Notes under the pieces: generated by a model
Databases searched by the model: none
Seen by the model: only the letters and a program-made list of their open reading frames with translations
What the model was told of the DNA's origin: nothing
In this document: one piece after another, positions 22,969 through 31,131 of the stretch
Position numbering within the stretch: the first letter of the stretch is position 1
Layout of the letters: the number at the start of each line of letters is the position of its first letter
Assembly (NCBI GenBank): GCA_964441025.1
Contig: CAYTXG010000020.1
Span: forward strand, 1 to 31,198
Reading direction: 5' to 3'
Origin: JAAZIN01 sp964441025
Lineage (GTDB): Bacteria; Bacillota; Dethiobacteria; DTU022
DNA length: 31,198 bases
Translations under genes and position numbers: made by a program

Positions 22969-24396
22969 ATGTCTATTTTGGAGCAGGAGAGCGCCAACTG
23001 CTACCGCATCCGCCGGCGGGGCGGAATGAGGGTGGACGCAGTTGTCTATTTGAACAGGACGCTGAAAGGCTCTTTTGATGAGGATGAGGCGCTGAAGCAG
23101 CTGGCTGACGCCGCCTCCCTGCCCGGTGTGGTGGAGCCGGTGGTGGGGATGCCCGATATCCACACCGGTTTCGGGCTGCCCATCGGAGGCGTCATGGCCA
23201 TGGATGCTTCGGAGGGCCTTGTCTCAGCCGGCGCCGTGGGCATGGATATCAACTGCGGGGTGCGCCTTTTGCGCACCAGCCTGGGAGCTGGGCTGCTGGA
23301 GAAGCCTTTGCTGCGCAAACTGGTAAATGCTATTGTGGCGCGGGTGCCGACAGGGGTGGGTAAAATGAGCCGCCGCCCTGATCTGGTGAAAAAATATTTT
23401 AACAGTTACCTTGTTGAAGGGGTTCCTTTTATGATCAAACAGGGTTTAGGACGCCCCGAGGACCGGGAATATATTGAAGAGGGGGGCGTCATGGCCGGAG
23501 CCGACCCGGCGGCGGTCAGCACCAGGGCGATTTCGCGGGGCGGGCAGCTATCAACTATCGGCGGGGGCAACCATTTCATCGAACTGGGCTTTGTCGATGA
23601 GCTTTTTGACGATGCGGCAGCGGCAAAGCTGGGCCTGGTCCGGGGGCGGTTGACAGTGCTGATTCATACCGGCAGCCGTGGTTTCGGACACCAGATCTGC
23701 AGCGATTACACGGCTCAGATGTTGAAAGAGGCAGCCGGGATGAAGCTGAAAATTCCGGCAAAGGGGCTGGCGGCAGTACCGATCAATTCCAGGGAGGGGA
23801 GGCGCTACCTGGCGGCCATGGCATGCGCCGTCAATTTTGCTTTCTGCAACCGGCAGTGGATCACTCATGATGTCAGAGAAGCTTTCAGCGAGGTGCTGGG
23901 CGGCCATGACCGGGACTATGATCTGGGCCTGGTGTACGATGTTGCTCACAACATTGCCAAGTTTGAAGAGGTGAAGGGCAGGCGCCTGCTTATTCACCGC
24001 AAGGGGGCCACCAGGGCGCTACCTCCCGGTCATCCCGTCAATCCGCCCCTGTACCGAGAGCTGGGCCACCCGGCCCTGGTTCCCGGCAGTATGGGGACGG
24101 CCTCCTATGTGATCGCGGCGCAGCCGGAGGTGGAGCGCACCTTCTATTCAGTGAACCACGGCGCAGGACGCATCCTTTCCCGGGGAGCGGCGCGGCGCGA
24201 GATTGAAGTGGAGGAGCTGCGAAAATCACTGGGCGAAATCATGGTTCTCAGCCGCAACTACGGAGACTATCTTGACGAGGCGCCGCAGGCATACAAGGAT
24301 ATTGAAGCGGTAATCGATACATTTACCGAAATAGGGTTCACCCGCAGAGTGGCCCGGCTGAAGCCTCTTGCTGTGATCAAAGGGCCCGGGCGTTAA
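22969..24396 (+). CDS. rtcB: RNA-splicing ligase RtcB
   Basis: The 475-residue ligase joins RNA 2',3'-cyclic phosphate ends to 5'-hydroxyl ends using GTP and Mn2+. Metal ligands are Asp93 and Cys96 (GMDINCGVRLL), the GGGNHFIELG motif and HTGSRGFGHQ; the guanylylated His is H397 (VNHGAGR). The length and motif set are complete. No archease or rtcA/rtcR gene is visible, so the GTP-dependent turnover would rely on the ligase alone or on proteins elsewhere. ATG 22969 follows GAGGTGGTG. It lies 62 nt after surE in the same operon. Confidence 0.95.
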   Translation: MSILEQESANCYRIRRRGGMRVDAVVYLNRTLKGSFDEDEALKQLADAASLPGVVEPVVGMPDIHTGFGLPIGGVMAMDASEGLVSAGAVGMDINCGVRLLRTSLGAGLLEKPLLRKLVNAIVARVPTGVGKMSRRPDLVKKYFNSYLVEGVPFMIKQGLGRPEDREYIEEGGVMAGADPAAVSTRAISRGGQLSTIGGGNHFIELGFVDELFDDAAAAKLGLVRGRLTVLIHTGSRGFGHQICSDYTAQMLKEAAGMKLKIPAKGLAAVPINSREGRRYLAAMACAVNFAFCNRQWITHDVREAFSEVLGGHDRDYDLGLVYDVAHNIAKFEEVKGRRLLIHRKGATRALPPGHPVNPPLYRELGHPALVPGSMGTASYVIAAQPEVERTFYSVNHGAGRILSRGAARREIEVEELRKSLGEIMVLSRNYGDYLDEAPQAYKDIEAVIDTFTEIGFTRRVARLKPLAVIKGPGR

Positions 24397-24475
24397 TGCA
24401 GCCCTTTCCATCATAGGTTGCCCCTTTCATACATATACATAGAAGGGATATTTCAAGGAAGGGGCGGGTCGGAAC

Positions 24476-25138
24476 ATGAGCAGGGCAGCACGGGCAAAGA
24501 GGCAGGCCGGAATAGCGGCGGCATGCGCCGTGCTGACAGCGCTCCTCCTGGTCCCGGTTATCCTTGGCCTGCCGGCGAAAAGATCCAGCGGAGCGAGACT
24601 GATGGATCGGGCGCTTGCCGGGATGGAGCAGATGGAGAACTACGATCTGACCATCATTGAAAAGGCGCCGAAGTACGAACTCTTATTTCAAGGGCGAGTA
24701 CAGGAGAGCAATGCGCTGAGCGGCATTCTGCCCGACTATGATCTTGAGATATTATTGAAGGAGGAGGGGCTCCTTCTCATGAAGCAGGGGGAAGCCCAGG
24801 AGTGGAATCAGGCCGAAGAGCTGGGGCTGCAGGGGTTGACCGGTTTCCTGGTTACCCCCCTGGATCTGCTGAGGGATCAGAAAAAAAGCTTTGACGGCGC
24901 CATTTTGGGAGAGGAGGTCAGCATCGGGGGGATCGTCTGTCAGACCGCCTATTTCCCGCTATCGGAACCGGAAAAAGTTGTGCATCGCCTGTTCCCGCAA
25001 ATTGACAGCAGGGCAGTTGCCGGGGTGATCGTCGGGGCGGCTCTGGCCGGGGAGAAGATCAAGCAGTTGCGCATCCTCGTTGAATTCGGCGGAGCCCAAA
25101 ATGAAAAGATCGAAAGATGCTGCTACATTGAACAGTAG
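24476..25138 (+). CDS. Membrane-anchored or secreted protein of unknown function
   Basis: The 220-residue protein has one hydrophobic N-terminal segment (about residues 10-32) preceded by Arg/Lys, so it is membrane-anchored or exported. No Cys in a lipobox position is seen. The rest, with alternating strands (DYDLEILLKEEGLLLMKQG) and a late hydrophobic stretch (AVAGVIVGAALAG), recalls the LolA/LppX-type beta fold, which binds lipids, but this is only a structural impression. ATG 24476 is chosen because GGGTCGG precedes it modestly. It follows rtcB by 79 nt and converges on the DUF4126 gene. Confidence 0.65.
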   Translation: MSRAARAKRQAGIAAACAVLTALLLVPVILGLPAKRSSGARLMDRALAGMEQMENYDLTIIEKAPKYELLFQGRVQESNALSGILPDYDLEILLKEEGLLLMKQGEAQEWNQAEELGLQGLTGFLVTPLDLLRDQKKSFDGAILGEEVSIGGIVCQTAYFPLSEPEKVVHRLFPQIDSRAVAGVIVGAALAGEKIKQLRILVEFGGAQNEKIERCCYIEQ

Positions 25139-25193
25139 CGGAGCAGGCCGGTGAGCCTGAAAAGCCGCGCCTGCAAAGTCCGTTCAGCGCTGC

Positions 25194-25207
25194 GCTTCCG
25201 CGGAAGC
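25194..25207. promoter_or_regulatory. 14-bp perfect palindrome between convergent genes
   Basis: GCTTCCGCGGAAGC is self-complementary and sits between the convergent unknown gene and DUF4126 gene. It lacks a T-run, so a terminator role is unsure; it may be a transcription-pausing structure or a protein site. Confidence 0.35.
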
Positions 25208-25223
25208 AGCTCTGTTTCAGCTT

Positions 25224-25790
25224 TCAGGCCCTGTTTGGGCTTTCTCTTTTAGCGATCCTGGATATCTTCACAATGAGAACAATTATAAGCAGCAGCAGTA
25301 TAACCATCAGCGGAACAGCCACGGAGAGAAACCCCAAAAACCAGCTCCACAGTGTTTCCAGCAAGGAGACAGCGGGGTTGGCGACGCCGCCAGAAGTAGT
25401 TGTTGAGCCGGCGTGGACAGCGGCGCTGGCGGTTTTTCCGACGGCGGCGGAGCCGCCCCCGGCAATAACTGCCGCCGCCCAGCTGAAGTATGGCCCCGCC
25501 TCGTAGAAGACAGCAGCGGTAATCACGGCGCCGGCAATGATGGCCGCCGGTGTGCTGACAAGGGAGAGAAGGTTGTCCACATAAGGGAAAAAATAGGCGA
25601 TGATCTCGAGCAGGGTGGCTGTTGCAAAGGCGATCAAGGCCGGATAGGAAGAAATCCAGGAAAAAGAAGGCGCCAGCTCCAGGTGGCCCGTTAGCGAGGC
25701 GGCGCTGACAATCAAAAAGGGGACAAAGACCCTGAAGCCGCACGTTGCGCTGAGCCCGATGCCGATAAGGAGACTGAGCGCTATTTCCAT
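25224..25790 (-). CDS. DUF4126 membrane protein
   Basis: The 188-residue protein begins with the DUF4126 pattern (IGIGLSATCGFRVFVPFLIVS) and has about four to five hydrophobic segments, including a C-terminal one (LMVILLLLIIVLIVKIS) followed by a basic tail (RIAKRESPNRA). Function is unknown; membrane location is clear from composition. ATG 25790 has GGGAGGGG seven nt upstream. It is a single gene. Confidence 0.85.
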   Translation of the reverse strand: MEIALSLLIGIGLSATCGFRVFVPFLIVSAASLTGHLELAPSFSWISSYPALIAFATATLLEIIAYFFPYVDNLLSLVSTPAAIIAGAVITAAVFYEAGPYFSWAAAVIAGGGSAAVGKTASAAVHAGSTTTSGGVANPAVSLLETLWSWFLGFLSVAVPLMVILLLLIIVLIVKISRIAKRESPNRA

Positions 25791-25880
25791 GCAATAACCC
25801 CTCCCTTACCACTATGGCTGTATTTTACCATGTTTCGGCAAGGCAGGCCATTGCTCTGGATAGAGAGGCAAAAGCGCAAT

Positions 25881-26078
25881 ATGCAGGTGCAGGCCGCCGG
25901 GATAAAAAATGTATTGCAGGATATAAAAAAAGGATTGATAAATTTTTCTGTAGCAGTAACCATACAAGATGGCGTCACACTAAATCTCAATGCCTCAGGA
26001 TCCCGGGCGGGCAAAAGGCGGGAGGAGCTGATCATGCCGGGCGTAGAAGCTGTTTCTCCGGATTTACGCCGGACATGA
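25881..26078 (+). CDS. Possible 65-residue ORF, doubtful
   Basis: From ATG 25881 (GAGAGG 12 nt upstream) the frame reads MQVQAAGIKNVLQDIKKGL, then a strand-rich segment VAVTIQDGVTLNLNASG and ends at TGA 26076-26078. The amphipathic start looks protein-like and the same frame is open upstream to 25830. No family is recognised; it could be chance. Confidence 0.3.
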   Translation: MQVQAAGIKNVLQDIKKGLINFSVAVTIQDGVTLNLNASGSRAGKRREELIMPGVEAVSPDLRRT

Positions 26079-26242
26079 CCTTTTACCGGCGCGATTTTCC
26101 CGACCAGGGTGGGTCCCATTGTGAAAGCATGTTCCGGCCTGTACCGGCATCTGCAAAAAGGCTTTAGTTTTAAAAATGAGCCAAATAATGTTATAATATT
26201 TATAATTCAGCCACATTCCATTAACTGCGGGAATTTAACTCT

Positions 26243-26359
26243 ATGCAGGAGCGGGTACTGGACCCTGAAGGCCGGTTCGGGTGGGCTTTGTTGCAGGCGC
26301 TAGAGAAGGGAGGAGGCCGGGAGGTCCGGAAGCGGTTGTGCATTCCCAAACAGGGTTGA
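26243..26359 (+). CDS. Possible 38-residue ORF, doubtful
   Basis: MQERVLDPEGRFGWALLQ begins an open frame to TGA 26357-26359, about 45 nt after the candidate -10 at 26192. No clear ribosome binding site precedes it. It may be a leader peptide or chance. Confidence 0.22.
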   Translation: MQERVLDPEGRFGWALLQALEKGGGREVRKRLCIPKQG

Positions 26360-26426
26360 TGCAGTGGATGGCCAGTTTTAGTTGGGCCGGGGATATATAT
26401 TTTAGAAAGAGGGAGGCAGTGTCACA

Positions 26427-26990
26427 TTGAGCTATACCTATGGAACGGCGGAGTGGGAGCAGGCTTATCTTGAAATGGTGGAGAAGCGCCTGGCGGAGTC
26501 GGAGAAGCCCTATATTATGGGAACTCCTGAATGGGCGGCGGCCTATGAAAAACTGATCCAGGAGGATGAAGCGTACAAGAAGTTTGCAAGGACCTGGGAG
26601 GGCTCGGTGGTAATACATATTCTGCCCAGGCGGGAGCGGGGGCTGGAGAAGGGCATCTACCTCTTCATGGACCTGTGGCATGGGGATTGCCGTTTTGTCC
26701 GCCTTGTCCCCCCGGCTGAAGGCGAAAAGGCCAATTTTGTTCTTAACGGGGAGCTGGAGCGCTGGGAGGCGGTCATGTCCGGAGAACTGGGCACGATCAA
26801 GGCGATGATGCAGGGCAAGATCAAGCTGAAGGGGCATTTACCCACCATTGTGCGGGCGGTAAAAGCGGCGACGCGCCTTGTCGAACTCTCAAATGCCATT
26901 GATACCAAATATATCTCCCAGTTGAACGAAGAGGAGCAGGACAGGCTAAAAGAGCTGTTCAACCAAATGGAGGTGCAGTTTGGCATCTAG
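26427..26990 (+). CDS. SCP2-like sterol/lipid-transfer-domain protein
   Basis: The 187-residue cytoplasmic protein has an SCP2-type domain from about residue 58 to the end (GSVVIHILPR, FVLNGELERWEAVMSGELGTIKAMMQGKIKLKG, near-typical for the domain's strand-helix core). SCP2 domains bind fatty acyl chains or sterols. The N-terminus holds a duplicated motif: YGTAEW..AY at residues 5-14 and MGTPEW..AY at 31-40, 26 residues apart. The start is a TTG with GGGAGG 10 nt upstream. It leads a cluster with an iron alcohol dehydrogenase and a tautomerase, suggesting a hydrophobic substrate in a shared pathway. Confidence 0.82.
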   Translation: MSYTYGTAEWEQAYLEMVEKRLAESEKPYIMGTPEWAAAYEKLIQEDEAYKKFARTWEGSVVIHILPRRERGLEKGIYLFMDLWHGDCRFVRLVPPAEGEKANFVLNGELERWEAVMSGELGTIKAMMQGKIKLKGHLPTIVRAVKAATRLVELSNAIDTKYISQLNEEEQDRLKELFNQMEVQFGI

Positions 26991-27032
26991 CAGGCCCCTG
27001 AAGCAGGGCCTGCTGAAAGGAGTGTACGAGAA

Positions 27033-28196
27033 ATGAGTTATGATCGCGACCTCTCCTTCATTTATTACAATCCGACAAAAATAATTTACGGTGAAAAGAG
27101 CGTCAAGGAGGTGGCCCTTGAAGTTGAAGCGCTGGGCGGATCAAGGGCGGTGCTCGTAACCGACAGCGGAATAGTCAAGGCAGGACTGGCGGGACAGGTT
27201 GAAGAGGCGCTGGGCAGTAAACATGCCGCTACTTTTGACGGTGTAATCCAGGATTCAGGTTTTCACATTGTGAATGAAGGGGCTGAATTTGCCCGCGATG
27301 CCGCCGCCGATATCATCATCAGCGTGGGCGGGGGCAGCGTTATCGACACAGCCAAGGGGATGAGCATTCTGTTAAAGGAAGGCGGTAGCCTGATGGACTA
27401 CAGCGGATTCCAGATGCTCACCCGGCCGCAGACGCCGCATATTGTTATCCCTACCACCGCGGGGACGGGCAGCGAGGTCACCTATGCTGCGGTGATCAAA
27501 AACTGGGAAACAAACGAAAAAATCCTCTTCTGCGATCATCACATTATACCCGGTGCTGCGATCCTCGATCCTTTGATGACTGAGGGTCTGCCGCCGCACC
27601 TGACCGCTTCAACAGGGATGGATGCGCTGACGCACGCTATAGAAGCTCTGCATGCGCTGCAGCGCGAGCCCATAGCCGACGGCATGGCCCTCCATGCCAT
27701 CCGCCTGATCACCAGATACCTGCCCCGCTGCGTTGAGCAGGGGGATGATCTGGCGGCCCGGGGCCAACAGCAGATTGCCGCCTTGATGGGCGGCGTGGCT
27801 TTTGGCAATGCCCAGATCGGCCTGGTCCATGCCATGGCTCATTCAGTGGGGGCTCTTTTTGAAGTGCCCCACGGGCTTGCCAACAGCATCCTGCTGCCCC
27901 ATGTCATGCTATTCAACCTGGAGGACTGTGCAGACCGCTATGCCCTGGTGGCGGAGGCCATGGGTCTTGATACCGCAAAGCTCGATGATGAAGCCGCCGC
28001 CCGCGCAGCGGCCGATGCAATTTGGAAACTGACCCGGCAAATAGGCCTGCCGCAGCGACTTCGCGAGGCAGGCGTCCCCGAGGAGGGCCTGGCGGAGGCG
28101 GCCGAGCTCTCCCTGTCGGATGGTTCAATAGTGTACAATCCCCGGCCTGTTTTTGAGCCCGAAGAGGTGCTCGCCCTGTACCGCGAGGCATGGTAA
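27033..28196 (+). CDS. Iron-containing alcohol dehydrogenase
   Basis: The 387-residue group III dehydrogenase interconverts alcohols and aldehydes or ketones with NAD(P). It shows GGGSVIDTAKG (nucleotide site), TTAGTGSEV, and metal ligands in MDALTHAIEAL (Asp, His) and HAMAHSVGALFEVPHG (two His). All four positions are present, so it is probably active. Substrate range in the family is broad. ATG 27033 has AAGGAG upstream. It lies 42 nt after the SCP2-like gene and 33 nt before the tautomerase gene in one probable operon. Confidence 0.93.
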   Translation: MSYDRDLSFIYYNPTKIIYGEKSVKEVALEVEALGGSRAVLVTDSGIVKAGLAGQVEEALGSKHAATFDGVIQDSGFHIVNEGAEFARDAAADIIISVGGGSVIDTAKGMSILLKEGGSLMDYSGFQMLTRPQTPHIVIPTTAGTGSEVTYAAVIKNWETNEKILFCDHHIIPGAAILDPLMTEGLPPHLTASTGMDALTHAIEALHALQREPIADGMALHAIRLITRYLPRCVEQGDDLAARGQQQIAALMGGVAFGNAQIGLVHAMAHSVGALFEVPHGLANSILLPHVMLFNLEDCADRYALVAEAMGLDTAKLDDEAAARAAADAIWKLTRQIGLPQRLREAGVPEEGLAEAAELSLSDGSIVYNPRPVFEPEEVLALYREAW

Positions 28197-28229
28197 CTTG
28201 CGGCGGGCGCAAGGAAGGAGGCGGTAAAG

Positions 28230-28424
28230 TTGCCGACAATATTCTTTTACGGACCCCGGCTGGATCGGGAGAAAAAGAGGGAGCTGATCCGTGATTTTAC
28301 AAAAGCCGCCAGCAGCGCCACCGGCATCCGCGAAGAGGCTTTTGTGGTTTACCTTCAGGAAACGGCGCCGGACCAGGTCGGTGTGGGCGGAAAACTGCTT
28401 CAGGATCGCCCGGGCAAGGACTGA
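28230..28424 (+). CDS. DmpI-like 4-oxalocrotonate tautomerase family protein
   Basis: The 64-residue protein starts Met-Pro (TTG CCG), so after Met removal Pro1 is the catalytic base of the family. The sequence PTIFFYGPRLDREKKRELI and QVGVGGKLLQDR closely follow the DmpI-type subgroup. Relative to classical 4-oxalocrotonate tautomerase, the positions of Arg39 and Phe50 carry Val, so the substrate is probably different. A GGAGG site lies upstream of the TTG. It is the last gene of the SCP2/alcohol dehydrogenase cluster and converges on the flavoprotein gene. Confidence 0.85.
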   Translation: MPTIFFYGPRLDREKKRELIRDFTKAASSATGIREEAFVVYLQETAPDQVGVGGKLLQDRPGKD

Positions 28425-28435
28425 CCGGCGGCCCG

Positions 28436-29599
28436 TTATATCGGTTGCAGCAGGTTGAGTCCTTCCTGCAGCAGCAGGCTCAAACAGAGCCGCAAAAAGC
28501 TGCGGTAACTGCCCGTGCCCGAAGGCAGCTTTAAAAATTCTCCGGCCAGTTCGGGGCGGCGCAGCAGCAGGCGATGGTAAAAGGGGGCGTTCCGGTAAAA
28601 GAGGCGTCCCAGGCGCCAGGCTGCCGCCAGCTCGGGCCCGATTTCAGTCCCGATGAGTTTGCTGTACCCCCCGAGACGTGGGCAGGGTTTTCTGATTTCC
28701 TCCGCGATGATACCCGCCGCAAGGCGGGCGCTTTTCAGGGCGTAAAGGATACCCTCGCCGGAAAAAGAGTCCACAAGGCCGGCGGCGTCGCCCAGGAGCA
28801 GCGCAGCGGAGCTGTGGAGGCGCTGCGGGAAGGGGTTGAGCGGCAGAATCCAGCCCCGTTTCTGAACAGGCTTGATTTGCTCTTTCAGCTGCAGAGACGC
28901 CATCATTTTAACCAAAGCCGGCTGCAGTGCTCCCTTTACCGGCCCGTGCAGCATTCCTGCGCCTATGGAAAGGCTGTCCTTCTTGGGAAACACCCAGGTA
29001 TAGCCTTTGTACTTAAAGCCGTAATCAACGCGGATGGTCTCACGCAGCGCGGGCGGAACCCCCGAGGGGGGGCAGAGGTGGCAGTCCAGGGTCAGGCCGC
29101 AGAATTTCCGGCAATTCAACCCCAGGGCGCGAGCCACATTGCTGTTGGCGCCGTCCGCCCCGGCCAGGATTTTGCAGCGGTATGTATTTCCACCTGCGGT
29201 GACGCGGCAGCCTACGCCGTCATTTTCGACCCCTTGTACCCGGATTCCCTTTATGATCCCGGCGCCGGCGGAAGCTGCTTTGTCCAGGAGAAAGGCATCG
29301 AATTTTTCCCGGCGGACAGTGTAGACTGCCGGCTCTGCTGTGACGGTCTCCACCGGGTCGGAGAGCCGGCAGCTAAAAATAAACCTGCTGATTTCCTCCT
29401 CGATGACGGGAGCCGGATAAAAGGGCAACTCACACAAGGCCCTCCGGGAAACCCCGCCGGCACAGGGCTTTGGACGGGGCGGGCTGCCCTTCTCAAGGAG
29501 CAGGACATCAAGGCCTTCCCGGGCCAGGCGGTAAGCCAGGCAAGCTCCCGCAGGCCCGCCGCCTGCGATAATGACATCCTTGAACACAGCGTTCTCCAC
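28436..29599 (-). CDS. Geranylgeranyl-reductase-family FAD oxidoreductase
   Basis: The 387-residue flavoprotein has an N-terminal FAD-binding Rossmann motif (DVIIAGGGPAGACLAYRLA) with the acidic strand end LLLEK, the PKPCAGG motif of the geranylgeranyl reductase family, ADGANSNVAR, and the second FAD motif GDAAGLVDSFSGEGI. Family members reduce isoprenoid double bonds or act in related lipid redox steps. The GTG at 29599 is preferred because GGAGGGAG lies 8 nt upstream and the flavin motif follows directly; the open frame to 29740 would add a non-conserved tail. It stands alone, divergent from the CaiB/BaiF gene. Confidence 0.88.
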   Translation of the reverse strand: MENAVFKDVIIAGGGPAGACLAYRLAREGLDVLLLEKGSPPRPKPCAGGVSRRALCELPFYPAPVIEEEISRFIFSCRLSDPVETVTAEPAVYTVRREKFDAFLLDKAASAGAGIIKGIRVQGVENDGVGCRVTAGGNTYRCKILAGADGANSNVARALGLNCRKFCGLTLDCHLCPPSGVPPALRETIRVDYGFKYKGYTWVFPKKDSLSIGAGMLHGPVKGALQPALVKMMASLQLKEQIKPVQKRGWILPLNPFPQRLHSSAALLLGDAAGLVDSFSGEGILYALKSARLAAGIIAEEIRKPCPRLGGYSKLIGTEIGPELAAAWRLGRLFYRNAPFYHRLLLRRPELAGEFLKLPSGTGSYRSFLRLCLSLLLQEGLNLLQPI

Positions 29600-29925
29600 G
29601 TTTCTTTCTCCCTCCGGAAACAAATAGAGCTCTTGCCGGCGGCTATTATGTTCCTTACTTTTGCCATCTCCATTACCCATGGGTAGAGGGGCAAACTGTA
29701 CTGAAAGGCGTCTTCGGGCAGGCTGCGGCTTAAGGTCCATCCGCCAGTAGATGTCCAGGGAATTCCGGTGCTTGCGGGCAGGCTGAGCTCCTGCAAGGCT
29801 TTCTATATTATTTCACTGTCCGGGCGATATATTTATAAGCCGCCGCCCGGCGGGAAAAGCAGGAACTTAGCGTAGGAGCAGAGAAAAATTATGCTATAGA
29901 CAATTTTTGCCTCAAAGGAGCTGAA
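29600..29925. other. Divergent intergenic region
   Basis: 326 bases between divergent genes. A GC hairpin CCGCC-GCCC-GGCGG lies at 29840-29853 and AT-rich stretches occur on both sides. No full -35/-10 pair could be supported. I see no small RNA or ORF of note. Confidence 0.4.
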
Positions 29926-31131
29926 ATGCAGATGACGCCTTTACAGGGCGCCCCTCTGCTGCAAGGACTCAGGGTGTTGGATCTGACCAGGCTGCTGCCG
30001 GGTCCGCTTTGCACTATGATCATGGGCGACTACGGCGCTGAAGTGTTGAAAATAGAGGATACCGCGGCGGGCGATCCCACCAGGATGGTGGGTGAAATTA
30101 TCGACGGCATGGGAAGTTTTTTTTGGCATCTGAACCGCAACAAGAAAAGTATCTCCGTGGATTTGAAAAACCGGCACGGCCTTGAGATCGTACGCCGGCT
30201 GGCCGCAGGCAGCGACATCCTTGTGGAGGGCTTCAGGCCGGGGGTGATGGAGCGGCTGGGGCTGGATTACTGTTCGCTAAGCGCCGCCAACCAGGGGCTC
30301 ATCTATGCCTCCATCTCCGGCTACGGACAGGCAGGCAGTTACCGGGAAAGGGCGGGGCATGATCTGAATTACACCGCCCTTGCCGGGCTACTGGATCTGA
30401 GCGCGGCGCCGGGCCGGGCCCCGGTGATGCCGGCGGTGCAGATTGCAGACATTGCCGGGGGAACACTGATGGCGCTCTCCGGGGTATTCATGGCGCTGTA
30501 CGCGCGCGGAAAAAGCGGTAAGGGACGCCATGTAGATGTTTCCATGGCCCGGGGGCTTCTGCCCTGGCTGGTTTACGCCGCCGCTTCGCCCGCTGTAGAA
30601 GCTGATCTGCCGCGGAGAGGCTGCGGACATATTACCGGCGCTTTTGCCTGCTACAACATTTATGAAACCGCCGACGGCAGCTATATGAGCCTGGGGGCTC
30701 TGGAGCCCCTCTTCTGGAGAAATTTCTGTCTTGCCGTGAACAGGCCGGACTGGGTGGAGCGGCAGTTTGATTCCGCAGGCCGGGAGGGGCTGATGCGCGA
30801 ACTGCAGGCGCTCTTCCTGGAGAAGACGCAGCAGGAGTGGACTGAGCTCTTCATGCAGCACGATGCCTGCTGTGAACCTGTTCTAGATCTTAACGCCGCT
30901 GCCGCGCATCCGCCGGCGCGCGAGCAGCCCTTCCGGGTCAATGTATCCCGCCCCGGGGGCGGCTCCCAGGAGCAGCCCGGTTTTCCGCTGCTCTTCTCCG
31001 GAGCAGGGGGCGAGGTGCGGCTGCCGCCGCCCCGCCTGGGTGAGCATACAGCAGAGATCCTGGAATTGCTGGGGTATTCACCGGAGGAAACAGCGGCACT
31101 TCTGGCGGAAGGTGCTCTCCGGGCCGGTTAA
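29926..31131 (+). CDS. CaiB/BaiF-family protein, CoA transferase or acyl-CoA racemase
   Basis: The 401-residue family III protein either moves CoA between acids or epimerises 2-methylacyl-CoAs. Family landmarks are LRVLDLTRLLPGPLCTMIMGDYGAEVLKIE, NRNKKSISVDLK, and GYGQAGSYRERAGHDLNYTALAG with Asp146. GHD-x-NY at this site is typical of alpha-methylacyl-CoA racemases rather than formyl-CoA transferases, so a racemase role is favoured by inference. ATG 29926 follows AAAGGAG. It would suit the acyl-CoA dehydrogenase at 16707-17951 in branched-chain acid metabolism, but they are far apart. Confidence 0.88.
   Translation: MQMTPLQGAPLLQGLRVLDLTRLLPGPLCTMIMGDYGAEVLKIEDTAAGDPTRMVGEIIDGMGSFFWHLNRNKKSISVDLKNRHGLEIVRRLAAGSDILVEGFRPGVMERLGLDYCSLSAANQGLIYASISGYGQAGSYRERAGHDLNYTALAGLLDLSAAPGRAPVMPAVQIADIAGGTLMALSGVFMALYARGKSGKGRHVDVSMARGLLPWLVYAAASPAVEADLPRRGCGHITGAFACYNIYETADGSYMSLGALEPLFWRNFCLAVNRPDWVERQFDSAGREGLMRELQALFLEKTQQEWTELFMQHDACCEPVLDLNAAAAHPPAREQPFRVNVSRPGGGSQEQPGFPLLFSGAGGEVRLPPPRLGEHTAEILELLGYSPEETAALLAEGALRAG

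Larger units (their letters stand above)
25791..26426. other. Long intergenic region with doubtful short ORFs
   Basis: 636 bases without a convincing gene lie between divergent genes. A TATAAT at 26192-26197 in an AT-rich stretch may be the -10 of the SCP2-like operon, although no good -35 is present. Two short frames are listed separately with low confidence. The remainder shows no RNA gene or repeat that I can support. Confidence 0.5.

Noticed and set aside
28574..29686. A 370-residue plus-strand open frame
   Set aside because: Antisense shadow of the FAD oxidoreductase, which has two FAD motifs in the other strand.
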